Below, in pieces: positions 7,982 through 15,448 of a stretch of 41,567 nt of DNA (position 1 is the first letter of the stretch; the number at the start of each line of letters is the position of its first letter). Made by a program: the position numbers and the translations under genes. Source of the DNA: Treponema sp. (GTDB lineage: Bacteria; Spirochaetota; Spirochaetia; Treponematales; Treponemataceae); NCBI GenBank assembly GCA_004554075.1, contig SFOB01000014.1:1-41567 (forward strand), written 5' to 3'. Under the pieces are notes generated by a model. That model was not told the DNA's origin. It ran no database searches and saw nothing but the letters and a program-made list of their open reading frames with translations.

Positions 7982-8737
7982 TTATTTCTTTGGCTCTAAG
8001 TATACAAACTCATATTCCACAGGATTTACATAACCTAAGCGCTGGGCGAGACGGTCAGATTCTACGTTATCTTTGTCGCAGGCCCAGATTGCTTTTATGC
8101 CCTTTTTTTCAAGCTCCTGAATTGTTTTAAGGCAGGTTGCATAAGCAAAGCCACGGTTGCGATATTCTTCAAAAGTGTAAATACCCATTTCTGCATAGCC
8201 GCCCGACATAAAGGCAGCTTCACTTTCACTGCAAACATTGCCGTTTTCTACAGCGAAAAATCCCCAGGCCTTTTTTAGGAATTCCTCTTTAGATCCGTAA
8301 TTCTGAATATGCCATTCTTTGTAATCTTCCGGTAGCTTGTCGTATAACTCGCTTGTGAATGGGAAAATATCTACCTTGCAAGGTTCTTTCTGGGCCTCTT
8401 TCCTCTCTATATACTCAAGGCGTGAAAATGGTTTTGAAATATCTTTAAGAGGATAAGCGCCTTTTCTCTCCGGAACCCAGACTACCTGCATCCAGGTTGA
8501 TTTTACAAGTTCGCCTAAAACTTCTTCAATCCATGGAAGGTCAGCATCGTCACTAACATAAGTCCAGCTCATCTCAAGTCTGCAGATTGCTTTTGTCGGG
8601 GCTTTTACATCATCAACATAAGCTTTACCCGGCATCTTTCCTTCAAAATAACAGCTGAGTGCAGAAAAGTTTGGCTGATGTTTTTTGTAAAGCGGCTTAA
8701 TTAAATCTTTTTTGTCTTCGGGCAACTGAGTGAACAT
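7982..8737 (-). CDS. GNAT-family acetyltransferase (two-domain type)
   Basis: In this 251-residue protein the C-terminal GNAT core is clear: YAEMGIYTFEEYRNRGFAYA (about 182-201) followed by LERLGY-like 'LAQRLGYVNPVEYEF'. The N-terminal half (about 1-120) lacks motifs and fits the longer 'GNAT acetyltransferase' family. It is the first gene of the operon, with a strong ribosome binding site (AAGGAGG) and the promoter at 8755-8783. Confidence 0.8.
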   Translation of the reverse strand: MFTQLPEDKKDLIKPLYKKHQPNFSALSCYFEGKMPGKAYVDDVKAPTKAICRLEMSWTYVSDDADLPWIEEVLGELVKSTWMQVVWVPERKGAYPLKDISKPFSRLEYIERKEAQKEPCKVDIFPFTSELYDKLPEDYKEWHIQNYGSKEEFLKKAWGFFAVENGNVCSESEAAFMSGGYAEMGIYTFEEYRNRGFAYATCLKTIQELEKKGIKAIWACDKDNVESDRLAQRLGYVNPVEYEFVYLEPKK

Positions 8738-8754
8738 AGGGCCTCCTTTTTTTT

Positions 8755-8783
8755 ATTATATGAGCCAACCCGATATTTGTAAA
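8755..8783 (-). promoter_or_regulatory. Promoter of the GNAT-GNAT-VOC-AmrBA-AmrS operon
   Basis: Minus strand: TTTACA (8778-8783), 17-bp spacer, TATAAT (8755-8760), then AAGGAGG before the ATG at 8737. It is divergent from the XRE gene, whose own -10 candidate TATAAT is at 8821-8826 without a convincing -35. Confidence 0.7.
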
Positions 8784-8854
8784 ATAAAAAGGCGTTAATA
8801 CACTATTCGCAAAACTGTGTTATAATTAATCATCAAATAAAAGTGAGGCGCCAC

Positions 8855-9301
8855 ATGGAAGTTTTCGAAATTCTTAAACAACTTCGCGAAAAAAATCATC
8901 TTACTCAGGAAGAAATGGCGGTCCGTGTAAATATTACAAGACAGGCCGTAAGCCGCTGGGAAACCGGAGAAACTCAGCCTAACCCCCAGATGCTCCTTGT
9001 TCTTTCGCGCGAGTTTGATGTTTCTATAAACACCCTGCTCGGTTCTCCGCGAAAGCTCTACTGTCAGTGCTGCGGAATGCCACTTACCGAAGATTCCATG
9101 ATCAGCCGCGAGCCGGACAAAACCTTCAACGAAGACTACTGTAAATGGTGCTACAATGACGGCGAGTTTATTTACAAACAGAAAGATTCCCTCATCGATT
9201 TTCTTCTGGATCATATGCCGAATCCAGAAAACAAAAGTGACGACGAGCGCCGCCAGTTTTACGACAACATGCTCTCTCAGCTTAAGCACTGGAAAGCTTA
9301 A
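8855..9301 (+). CDS. XRE-family regulator with C-terminal zinc ribbon
   Basis: In this 148-residue protein, residues 1-60 are a Cro/CI-type helix-turn-helix (LREKNHLTQEEMAVRVNITR, then QAVSRWETG). Residues about 67-105 form a putative zinc ribbon with Cys pairs CQCCGMPL and CKWC. This architecture is common in Firmicutes and spirochaete stand-alone regulators; the zinc ribbon may bind metal or a partner. I chose the ATG at 8855 over the in-frame GTG at 8843 because the domain starts at once after it. The operon of GNAT genes is divergent and could be its target, which is an inference. Confidence 0.85.
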   Translation: MEVFEILKQLREKNHLTQEEMAVRVNITRQAVSRWETGETQPNPQMLLVLSREFDVSINTLLGSPRKLYCQCCGMPLTEDSMISREPDKTFNEDYCKWCYNDGEFIYKQKDSLIDFLLDHMPNPENKSDDERRQFYDNMLSQLKHWKA

Positions 9302-9347
9302 TTGGCCGCCCACGCCGCTCTCCAAAAAGCAACAAGCTGTTTCTTTT

Positions 9348-9377
9348 TTGCACATCCGCCTCGTGATACACTAATAT
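9348..9377 (+). promoter_or_regulatory. Promoter of the ClbS/DfsB-like gene
   Basis: TTGCAC (9348-9353), 18-bp spacer, TAATAT (9372-9377), followed directly by the ribosome binding site AAGGAGG (9381-9387) and the ATG at 9397. Confidence 0.55.
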
Positions 9378-9396
9378 CAAAAGGAGGGCAAAAATT

Positions 9397-9951
9397 ATGC
9401 CAAGACCAAGCACAAAAGAAGACCTGCTCAAAGCAGCAGCTGAAAACTATTCTACACTCATGGATTTTATCGACTCAATGACAGAAAAGGAGCTCAATAC
9501 TCCCTTTGATTTTTCAGGCCAGCCAAGCAAAAAAGAAGCCCACTGGAGCCGCGACAAAAATGTCCGCGACGTTCTGATACACCTTTACGAATGGCACAAG
9601 CTCATGATGAACTTTCCAAAAAACAACGCAAAAGTAACCGACAGCAAAAGCGCAATTTCAATTCTGCCGCCAGATTACAGCTGGAAAACTTACGGCGCCA
9701 TGAACATGGTGTTCTGGAAAAACCACCAGGAAACAAGCCTCGAGTCCGCCAAAGCCCTCTTCAAAAAAAGCCACGCCAACGTCATGAAACTCATCGAAAG
9801 CTACACCAACGAAGAACTCTTCAAAGCAAAATATTTCTGCTGGACCGGCACCGCCCCGCTCGGCTCCTACTTCGTAAGCAACACCTCCAGCCACTACGCC
9901 TGGGCATTAAAGAAACTCAAAGCGCACAGAAAGAACTGCAAGAGTAAATAA
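9397..9951 (+). CDS. ClbS/DfsB-family four-helix bundle protein
   Basis: This 184-residue protein matches the ClbS/DfsB (DUF1706, DinB-like) family: PRPSTKEDLLKAAAENYSTL at the start, 'RDKNVRDVLIHLYEWHKLM' near 52-70, and the C-terminal WTGTAPLGSYFVSNTSSHYA, ending with 'WALKKLKAHRK'. ClbS of colibactin producers is a cyclopropane hydrolase that protects against the genotoxin, but most relatives have no known role and no colibactin genes are nearby. It has its own promoter and ribosome binding site. Confidence 0.88.
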   Translation: MPRPSTKEDLLKAAAENYSTLMDFIDSMTEKELNTPFDFSGQPSKKEAHWSRDKNVRDVLIHLYEWHKLMMNFPKNNAKVTDSKSAISILPPDYSWKTYGAMNMVFWKNHQETSLESAKALFKKSHANVMKLIESYTNEELFKAKYFCWTGTAPLGSYFVSNTSSHYAWALKKLKAHRKNCKSK

Positions 9952-9957
9952 TAGATA

Positions 9958-10060
9958 AGGAGGGGAAAGCCTTCCCCTCGCTCCCAAGTCCTCGCTGCGC
10001 TGCGGTCTTGTCCGCTACCCCTTCCAGCGGGGGCTCAAGCCGCCCCCGCAACGCCCCCAC
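9958..10060 (-). repeat. GC-rich dispersed intergenic repeat, copy 3
   Basis: This is the most complete copy, on the minus strand: GGGGGCGTTGCGGGGGCGGC, TTGAGCCCCCGCTGGAAGGG, GTAGCGGACAAGACCGC, GAGGACTTGGGAGCG and a closing hairpin GAGGGGAA/TTCCCCTC (9960-9978). It lies between convergent genes, just after the ClbS-like stop. Confidence 0.8.
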
Positions 10061-10077
10061 TATTACGCGGTTTTAAC

Positions 10078-10280
10078 CAAAAATGCATATAAAATCACAA
10101 TATTTGTGATTTTATATGCACAAAAGGCCCGAGCACAGGCGAATTCTTTATTTTTCTTTGAATTTTCGGGGATCAGAGGTGAATTTTCTCAAAAAAAACT
10201 TCAAAAACATGATTTTTTTCGAAAAAGAAACCATTTCGTGCATATAATAATTATTGTTTATCATTTTTATATGCATTTTT
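10078..10280 (+). repeat. AT-rich inverted-repeat element (MITE-like or terminator region)
   Basis: The outer ends are inverted copies of AAAAATGCATATAAAA (10079-10094 and, inverted, 10265-10280). The left end forms a perfect 17-bp hairpin, TGCATATAAAATCACAA/TTGTGATTTTATATGCA, with a 3-nt loop (10084-10120). The right end is a second pair TGCATATAA...TTATATGCA (10239-10275). The interior shows no gene. The right end supplies the last codons (Lys-Cys-Ile-stop) of the phosphotransferase gene. The region lies between convergent genes, so a bidirectional terminator role is also possible. Confidence 0.6.
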
Positions 10281-11196
10281 CATAATACTTCTCAAATATT
10301 TTTATCAGAAGATTCTTTTCCTGCTCACTGACAGGTACTGGTTCATCTTGATTAAAACGAGCCCCTCTCTCTGACATGAATATAATGCAGAAGATAAGAA
10401 TATACAGGTTCAAAACCTTTTTCTGAGTAGAATTCAGATTCATTTCTTCTTTCAGATATTCTGCATAATCCAGAACTGCCTGCATACTTAACAGAGCCAT
10501 TGCCGTGAGCCCCAGAAAATAAACCTGATCTCCAAAAGTAATCCAGTCCAGATCAATTATTCCAGATAGTTTTCCTTCATGGATAAGCACGTTTTTTGTG
10601 GTTGCATCATCCAAAAAAGCTTCAGGTCTTATTGTTGAAAAGTAATCCGTAAAACCAGGAATCAGCTCACGAACTTTTGAAGCATATTCTGTAGAAAAAA
10701 TCTTATTTTTCTTTATGCCATCTTCCGCTCTTTTAATATCATTTAATACAACTTCTTCCCAACTAGTGAATAAGTTTTCTTTATCCTCATAGGAATTAAG
10801 ATAACCGAAACCTTTGGCCATAGGAAGTTTTTTGATTTCTTTCTGATAACTGATAAGTTTTTTTGCAATGGCTTTCTTTTCATCTTTTGAAAGTGATTTA
10901 TAAACAGGGCCCAGATCTTTTCCCGGAATAAATGTCATTACAAAATAATAAGGAGATGTCGAAGTATTTTCTGAAATTACTTTTGGAATCGGAATATCTA
11001 AATCCTTTATTTTATTCAACCAGTATGTCGAACCCGAAATCAGATTTTTATCATCTGAAATTTTTACCACATATTTTTTATCATTAATCTGAACGGTATA
11101 AACATATCCCGCCAAACCAACATTATTTCTTATGATTTCTGTTGGCTGAGTATGAAAAACTTCATTACAAATTTTTTTTACAATTTCTTCTGTCAT
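10267..11196 (-). CDS. Aminoglycoside phosphotransferase (APH)-family protein
   Basis: This 309-residue kinase-fold protein has the N-lobe lysine in YVVKISDD (about 44-51) and a hinge YYFVMTFIPGKDLG (about 82-95). The catalytic loop region is LDDATTKNVLIHEG, followed by GIIDLDW (the metal-binding Asp). The usual HGD of the catalytic loop reads LDD here, with the Asn of 'TKNVL' kept. Members phosphorylate aminoglycosides, choline, homoserine or other small molecules, so resistance is only one possibility. It is the last gene of the ten-gene operon, and its 3' end lies in an AT-rich inverted repeat. Confidence 0.78.
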   Translation of the reverse strand: MTEEIVKKICNEVFHTQPTEIIRNNVGLAGYVYTVQINDKKYVVKISDDKNLISGSTYWLNKIKDLDIPIPKVISENTSTSPYYFVMTFIPGKDLGPVYKSLSKDEKKAIAKKLISYQKEIKKLPMAKGFGYLNSYEDKENLFTSWEEVVLNDIKRAEDGIKKNKIFSTEYASKVRELIPGFTDYFSTIRPEAFLDDATTKNVLIHEGKLSGIIDLDWITFGDQVYFLGLTAMALLSMQAVLDYAEYLKEEMNLNSTQKKVLNLYILIFCIIFMSERGARFNQDEPVPVSEQEKNLLIKIFEKYYEKCI

Positions 11197-11213
11197 ATTT
11201 CTTTTTTATCTAA

Positions 11214-11747
11214 TTACTTTTTTATATATTCCCACTCAATAATTTCAGCAGGTTTCATTCCATCAATATTAGTAAGGGCTTCAAACGCCATACTGTGACC
11301 TACAAAAATCACCTTCTCATAGCCTGCATATTTTTCAGCGACTCTTTGCATTCTTTTTCTTACTTCTTCCAAAGCCTCCCACTTCAACTGCTTACCATCA
11401 GGATAAACGCCTTTATTTTCATAAAACTCTTTTGCCAGAGTAAAGGCTTCATCAGAAGTTTTGTACTGATTTGTTTTATCGGGAATCCATTCGTGCAAAT
11501 CTACTTCTACACAAATCTTCAATCCGGTTTCTCTGGAAATTATTGCTGCGGTTTGCAGGGCTCTGGTGTAAGGCGAAGACACAATTATTTGGGCTGTTTT
11601 TAGGCGTTCTTCTTTTGCAGCTTTTTTTACCTGCTCAATTCCAATTTTAGAAAGAGGTGCAAAATCCCGGCCGAAACCAAAAAAACCTTTTTCCAATAAA
11701 TCAGAATAGTCAGCTTCGCCGTGTCTTACTAAATAAAAAATCGCCAA
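11214..11747 (-). CDS. Histidine phosphatase family protein
   Basis: This 177-residue protein has the catalytic LVRHGEADY (His 8) at the start, 'SPYTRALQTA' (second Arg) near 58-67 and the second catalytic His in FVGHSMAFEAL near 148-158. This is the phosphoglycerate-mutase-like phosphatase fold, which dephosphorylates metabolites, nucleotides or protein histidines. The substrate is unknown. It starts 5 nt after the nucleotidyltransferase stop and lies 17 nt before the phosphotransferase gene. Confidence 0.88.
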   Translation of the reverse strand: MAIFYLVRHGEADYSDLLEKGFFGFGRDFAPLSKIGIEQVKKAAKEERLKTAQIIVSSPYTRALQTAAIISRETGLKICVEVDLHEWIPDKTNQYKTSDEAFTLAKEFYENKGVYPDGKQLKWEALEEVRKRMQRVAEKYAGYEKVIFVGHSMAFEALTNIDGMKPAEIIEWEYIKK

Positions 11748-11752
11748 GACAA

Positions 11753-12547
11753 TTACCTCGATTTCTCAATGAATCCTACAATCTTCTCCATAAAGATTTT
11801 TTCACGTCGGAAATAATCTTCTTCTGAATCTGTATTCTGGTTGCAGGCCTGCGAGATTAACTCTGCATAATTTTCCGGGAGTTTTGGAAGGCTGTGAGAA
11901 TAATAAATTGCACGATCTTCTGCCGGGGAGTAAAATCCGTTCAGATAAAAAAGAGCGCGAACGCCGGCACGAATTGCTGTGTTCAGATTTTCATGCATCT
12001 GGATGAATGCCTCGCGTCGATACCAGCGGTCTTTTTTGTAATCAGAAATGAGGTAGTGAATGTAGCCGAGTGAATTATCCAGATTTTTTTTGCAATCTTC
12101 ATTTACAAACTGATTGATCTTTACAAGTTCATTTTTATAGGAATTATTCGAATCATACAAAATCTGAGATTCCATTACAGAAAATTTTCTTGGCTCATCA
12201 AAGTGAGAAAACATTTCTATATCGATAAAATCTGTAAACAAAATTGCATACCATAGTCCATCAACTTTTACACAATGATATGGAATCGGAGGATCCTGAT
12301 CAGGACCAAAAATATCTTCAGCCGTCACGCTGCTTCCTTTTTTACACATGACGATTAAATCGACCATGCCATTAATATCGCCGCCTTCTTTTATCTCCGG
12401 AAAATAGTCAGCACGTGAAACGCTTCCAGAAAGCAGAATCGTTTCAATCTCTGACTTGTCAATTGAATTAAGGAATGCGGAAGTTTTATCTTTCATTTCC
12501 TGAATAAAATCTTTCTGCTGTTCGATTATTACTTCTTTTGTTTTCAT
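11753..12547 (-). CDS. Nucleotidyltransferase-domain protein
   Basis: This 264-residue protein has a pol-beta-type core: LLSGSVSRADYFPE (GSxxRxD, about 39-52) followed by a second acidic strand GMVDLIVMCK (about 60-69). The C-terminal half is helical (YRREAFIQMHENLNTAIRAG), as in aminoglycoside- or HEPN-associated nucleotidyltransferases. It probably transfers a nucleotide to a small molecule, RNA or protein; the substrate is not evident. It is a middle gene of the ten-gene operon. Confidence 0.78.
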   Translation of the reverse strand: MKTKEVIIEQQKDFIQEMKDKTSAFLNSIDKSEIETILLSGSVSRADYFPEIKEGGDINGMVDLIVMCKKGSSVTAEDIFGPDQDPPIPYHCVKVDGLWYAILFTDFIDIEMFSHFDEPRKFSVMESQILYDSNNSYKNELVKINQFVNEDCKKNLDNSLGYIHYLISDYKKDRWYRREAFIQMHENLNTAIRAGVRALFYLNGFYSPAEDRAIYYSHSLPKLPENYAELISQACNQNTDSEEDYFRREKIFMEKIVGFIEKSR

Positions 12548-12565
12548 TTTTTCTTCCTTGTTTAA

Positions 12566-13027
12566 CTATCTTTCGTTAGTTAAACTAAAATGATAAAGCT
12601 TTACTCTTCCATCCATCTCTTCGCCATCAATTGTAAAGCCGCACTTTTTTGTATAAAAGTTGATATTCTTTTCTTTATCTGCCGGTGTTACTAATTCAAT
12701 TTTTTTCCAGTCTTTATTCTGCTCTTTAATAAACTCAAGTAATTTATACCCGATTCCCTGTCTCTGATATTCAGGAATTACACAAAGCGCGCCCAGATAA
12801 TAAAGACCATCATCCTTCTTCAAAACAGATATAGCCCCAACTGCGTCCGAACCAACATAAGCGATATATTTTGAAGTCTCATTAATTGATTTAATCATAT
12901 CGCTGACAGATTTACCATATCCAGGACATTGGCCGTATATAACAAAATCTTCATAGAAAGCTTTGTTGTAAATATCAACGAGAATCTGGGCATCTTCAGT
13001 TGTAGCGGGTTTAATCTCTAAATCCAA
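12566..13027 (-). CDS. GNAT-family N-acetyltransferase
   Basis: This 153-residue single GNAT domain has motif A in YYLGALCVIPEYQRQGIGYK (about 71-90; QRQGIG is the acetyl-CoA loop) and motif B 'NFYTKKCGFTIDGEE' near 126-140. The acceptor is unknown. Its start overlaps the 3' end of the helical-repeat gene by 17 bp, which suggests translational coupling. Confidence 0.85.
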   Translation of the reverse strand: MDLEIKPATTEDAQILVDIYNKAFYEDFVIYGQCPGYGKSVSDMIKSINETSKYIAYVGSDAVGAISVLKKDDGLYYLGALCVIPEYQRQGIGYKLLEFIKEQNKDWKKIELVTPADKEKNINFYTKKCGFTIDGEEMDGRVKLYHFSLTNER

Positions 13028-13745
13028 ATAATAACTCCGTTTGATTTTTTAAAAATTCACCAAGCTCTATATTTTCTATATATTTATTTTCTTTGGCTTC
13101 ATTTATTCCATCTTTATAAAGAGATTCCCAATCTTTTTCGCCTTGTATTTTTTTATAAATAGATTCGACTATTTTCAACAGACCGAAAGTTTTGTCTTCC
13201 GATTTTTTTATTGTTTTTAGATTCTTTTCTACATCTTCATATTTTTTCTTTAAAATTTCAGCAACCATTAAATGTGCAAGGAAAAATGTAAGTCTTTCAT
13301 GAGACATTTTCTTTGCTAAAATTGTATTCTGCATATAATAATATTCCATACTCTCATATTCTTTCATCAAGAAACTTGCTTGCCCCAAATACCAATAAGC
13401 CCAGCATTTTTCATCATCGGAAAGATCTTTGTCTTCTACCTTTTTCAAAAAGTATTCTTCGGCTTTCTTTGCCTGTCCTCCATAAAGATAACACAGATTG
13501 ACAGAATCCTGGATTTCACTTTGTTCAAAAGATTTCAAATCATACTTTTCTAATATTTCAGCAAAATGTTTTTCAGCGTTCTTATAATCTTTAAGATAAA
13601 ATAGACAGGCAGAAATAGATTTTTCAAGAAAAAGATTATCTTCAGTTGTGAGGTTTTTAGAATCAATTTTTAAATATGAATCCAAAGCTTTTTTGAAGTT
13701 GCCAGTTTTCTCAATCTCAAAAGCTTTCTGTAACTGAGAATCCAA
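13011..13745 (-). CDS. TPR-like helical repeat protein, unknown function
   Basis: I do not recognise a named family. The protein (244 residues from the start chosen) is almost entirely amphipathic helices with TPR-like spacing, such as 'LDSYLKIDSKNLTTEDNLFL', 'YKNAEKHFAEILEKYD', 'KCWAYWYLGQASFL', so it is probably a scaffold or partner-binding protein. I chose TTG at 13745 because GGAG (13753-13756) lies 7 nt upstream. The in-frame GTG at 13778 would overlap the MazG gene by 32 bp and has no better site. It is rich in lysine and acidic residues. Confidence 0.6.
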   Translation of the reverse strand: MDSQLQKAFEIEKTGNFKKALDSYLKIDSKNLTTEDNLFLEKSISACLFYLKDYKNAEKHFAEILEKYDLKSFEQSEIQDSVNLCYLYGGQAKKAEEYFLKKVEDKDLSDDEKCWAYWYLGQASFLMKEYESMEYYYMQNTILAKKMSHERLTFFLAHLMVAEILKKKYEDVEKNLKTIKKSEDKTFGLLKIVESIYKKIQGEKDWESLYKDGINEAKENKYIENIELGEFLKNQTELLFGFRD

Positions 13746-13746
13746 A

Positions 13747-14067
13747 TTACAACTCCGTATATTTTTTGCTGCTGCCACGGGCCTTGTCCACCGGATATTT
13801 TTTTTCGTTCATATCCATCTTCATGTTTACAATTTCATCTTCATCCAGGCCCAGCACGTCTAAAAGGTCGCGGCAATAAACCAGGACGTCGGCAAGTTCT
13901 TCTTTTACGTGCTGAAGATCGTATTCTGTGTCGCTCCACTGAAAGCATTCGAGGAGTTCATTTGCTTCAATCGAAATTGATTTTGCAAGATTTGCAGGGC
14001 TGTGATACTGACCCCAGTCGCGGTCTGAAATAAATTTTCTGATTCTGTTTATAGTTGCTTCTGTCAT
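13747..14067 (-). CDS. MazG-like nucleotide pyrophosphohydrolase
   Basis: This 106-residue protein has the all-alpha NTP pyrophosphatase pattern: ISIEANELLECFQW (ExxE, about 31-44) and VKEELADVLVYCRDLLDVLG (ExxD, about 54-73), the acidic residues that bind magnesium. It matches the short MazG-like (RS21-C6/dCTPase type) group that removes non-canonical or excess NTPs. The ATG overlaps the J-domain-like gene's stop (4 bp). The helical-repeat gene follows after 1 nt. Confidence 0.9.
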   Translation of the reverse strand: MTEATINRIRKFISDRDWGQYHSPANLAKSISIEANELLECFQWSDTEYDLQHVKEELADVLVYCRDLLDVLGLDEDEIVNMKMDMNEKKYPVDKARGSSKKYTEL

Positions 14068-14579
14068 TTTATATTCCCTTTTCTTTTTTCTATGATTTTT
14101 TGCATGGCTTCACTTACAAGCTTTTTGTTCTGGAGATTATACAAGGGTCTGACCCATTCCATCTGTGTCTTTGCTTGATTTACAATTTCCGTATCTTTAC
14201 ATTCCTTTATAATTTTTTCATAACATCTTACTGCATTACCCAAATAATCTCTTGCAGTATTATCAACTGCCCAATGCGTTTGCAACTCATGCTTTTTATA
14301 AGCTGCATATTCATCTCTGGCAATTTTCATCAACTTTTTATATAAATCATTGTTTATTGATACTGAAGTTACCGGAACATTAGTCTTCTTATTTTTCCAA
14401 TCATCATAAAGAAGCAACAACTGTGTGGTATACTCCTTGTACAAATCTTTTTCCTTATCATCAGCTAAATCTGGATGATATTTTTTTAGAAGAGATAAAT
14501 ATTCTTTTCGAATTTCAGGAGCAGGCTTATTTGCGAGGAGATTCTGATTAAAACTTTTTAAATCTTCCGGCACATTCAT
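14064..14579 (-). CDS. J-domain-like small protein
   Basis: This protein has 171 residues from ATG 14579. The N-terminal part carries a J-domain core: 'IRKEYLSLLKKYHPDLADDK' with the invariant HPD, then a helix with LLLLYDDWKNK. J domains stimulate Hsp70 ATPases. No glycine/phenylalanine or zinc region follows; the rest is helical and lysine-rich. The GTG at 14594 lies inside the ribosome binding site GGAGGTGTG, so the ATG five codons later (13 nt from GGAGGT) is preferred. I am fairly sure of the HPD helix and less sure that it is a working co-chaperone. Confidence 0.6.
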   Translation of the reverse strand: MNVPEDLKSFNQNLLANKPAPEIRKEYLSLLKKYHPDLADDKEKDLYKEYTTQLLLLYDDWKNKKTNVPVTSVSINNDLYKKLMKIARDEYAAYKKHELQTHWAVDNTARDYLGNAVRCYEKIIKECKDTEIVNQAKTQMEWVRPLYNLQNKKLVSEAMQKIIEKRKGNIK

Positions 14580-14580
14580 A

Positions 14581-14937
14581 CTATTTTTGCACACCTCCCA
14601 TGCCCCAGTTTTCCAGAAGCGGTTCGTTCATCACAATAAAAACATCGGTTGCAGGAATTCCAAGTTTTTCGCACAACAGCCCTGTGATTTTTTCAATCGC
14701 ACACTTTTTCTGCTCGCGACTTCTTCCCGGAAAAATCGTGAGTTCAATAATCATGAAATTTTCTGTTTTGCCTTCCGGCGCTTCCCAACAAGACTTATCA
14801 AATTCTTCAATCCTCTGAAATCTGTCCCAATCAGCAATTCCAAAGGCATCAATCAACCCCTGATGAATACAATCAAAAACTGTCTTCTTAAATTCGGGAG
14901 TCTTTCCCTTAAGCATATTTATTTTTACTAATGGCAT
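14581..14937 (-). CDS. Tautomerase_2-type tautomerase family protein
   Basis: In this 118-residue protein the start at 14937 gives MPLVKINM, placing the proline directly after the initiator Met. In this superfamily Pro-1 is the catalytic base, so this start is chosen over the codon 12 nt upstream. A GAGG ribosome binding site fits it. Further family features are 'DRFQRIEEFD' and 'ELTIFPGRSREQKKCAIEKI'. The length matches the 120-130-residue Tautomerase_2 group rather than the 60-residue 4-oxalocrotonate type. It is a member of the ten-gene operon. Confidence 0.85.
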   Translation of the reverse strand: MPLVKINMLKGKTPEFKKTVFDCIHQGLIDAFGIADWDRFQRIEEFDKSCWEAPEGKTENFMIIELTIFPGRSREQKKCAIEKITGLLCEKLGIPATDVFIVMNEPLLENWGMGGVQK

Positions 14938-14945
14938 AATTTTCC

Positions 14946-15425
14946 TCACTTAACAAACTTCTTCATTTGCCAGCCAACAAGTTCTGAATCTGGCATTGCC
15001 AAAAGTTCCTGAGCTGTAACCCAGCTGTAATCACAGGTTTCACCTTTCTGCAACTTTATTGAATCTTTAGCACAGTTTGTCACACACAAAAACCGACAAT
15101 GTATACAAGACCCGCCCAGCGACCAGTTTAATTGTTCTAGAGTCTCTGCAACAATTCCTGTTTCTTCACGCAGTTCACGTAAAGCACCCTCAACCGCAGT
15201 TTCTCCCTGCAAGGCCGAACCGCCAGCACCAGCTTCCCACATATTCGGATAAAGAGGCTTTGTCGGATCTCTCTTCATCAAAAGATAAGTTCCATCTACA
15301 TGTCTTACAAGAATCTCACAGACAAGATGATAAACACCATCCGGAATCTTATCCTGCTCTTCACGAATTAAAGTGAGTCCTTCAATTTTTTCAAAGTTTG
15401 AATTGTATGCATCCCAAAGTTCCAT
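14946..15425 (-). CDS. Nudix hydrolase
   Basis: This 159-residue protein has a complete Nudix box in GSALQGETAVEGALRELREE followed by TGI (pattern Gx5Ex7REUxEExGU, about 73-95 of the protein). It resembles isopentenyl-diphosphate isomerase-like Nudix proteins by its early 'LVRHVDGTYLLMKR' strand, but also general NTP or nucleoside-diphosphate sanitising enzymes. The ATG at 15425 has AGGA 8 nt upstream; an in-frame TTG upstream is less likely. It lies 23 nt after the GNAT gene and 8 nt before the tautomerase. Confidence 0.9.
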   Translation of the reverse strand: MELWDAYNSNFEKIEGLTLIREEQDKIPDGVYHLVCEILVRHVDGTYLLMKRDPTKPLYPNMWEAGAGGSALQGETAVEGALRELREETGIVAETLEQLNWSLGGSCIHCRFLCVTNCAKDSIKLQKGETCDYSWVTAQELLAMPDSELVGWQMKKFVK

Positions 15426-15448
15426 TTTATCATTCCTCAATTTTTTTA

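Noticed and set aside
9397..9951. Colibactin self-resistance function of the ClbS-like gene
   Set aside because: The family is broad and no colibactin biosynthesis gene is present in the window.
13746..13778. GTG start at 13778 for the helical-repeat gene
   Set aside because: It would overlap MazG by 32 bp; the TTG at 13745 has GGAG 7 nt upstream.
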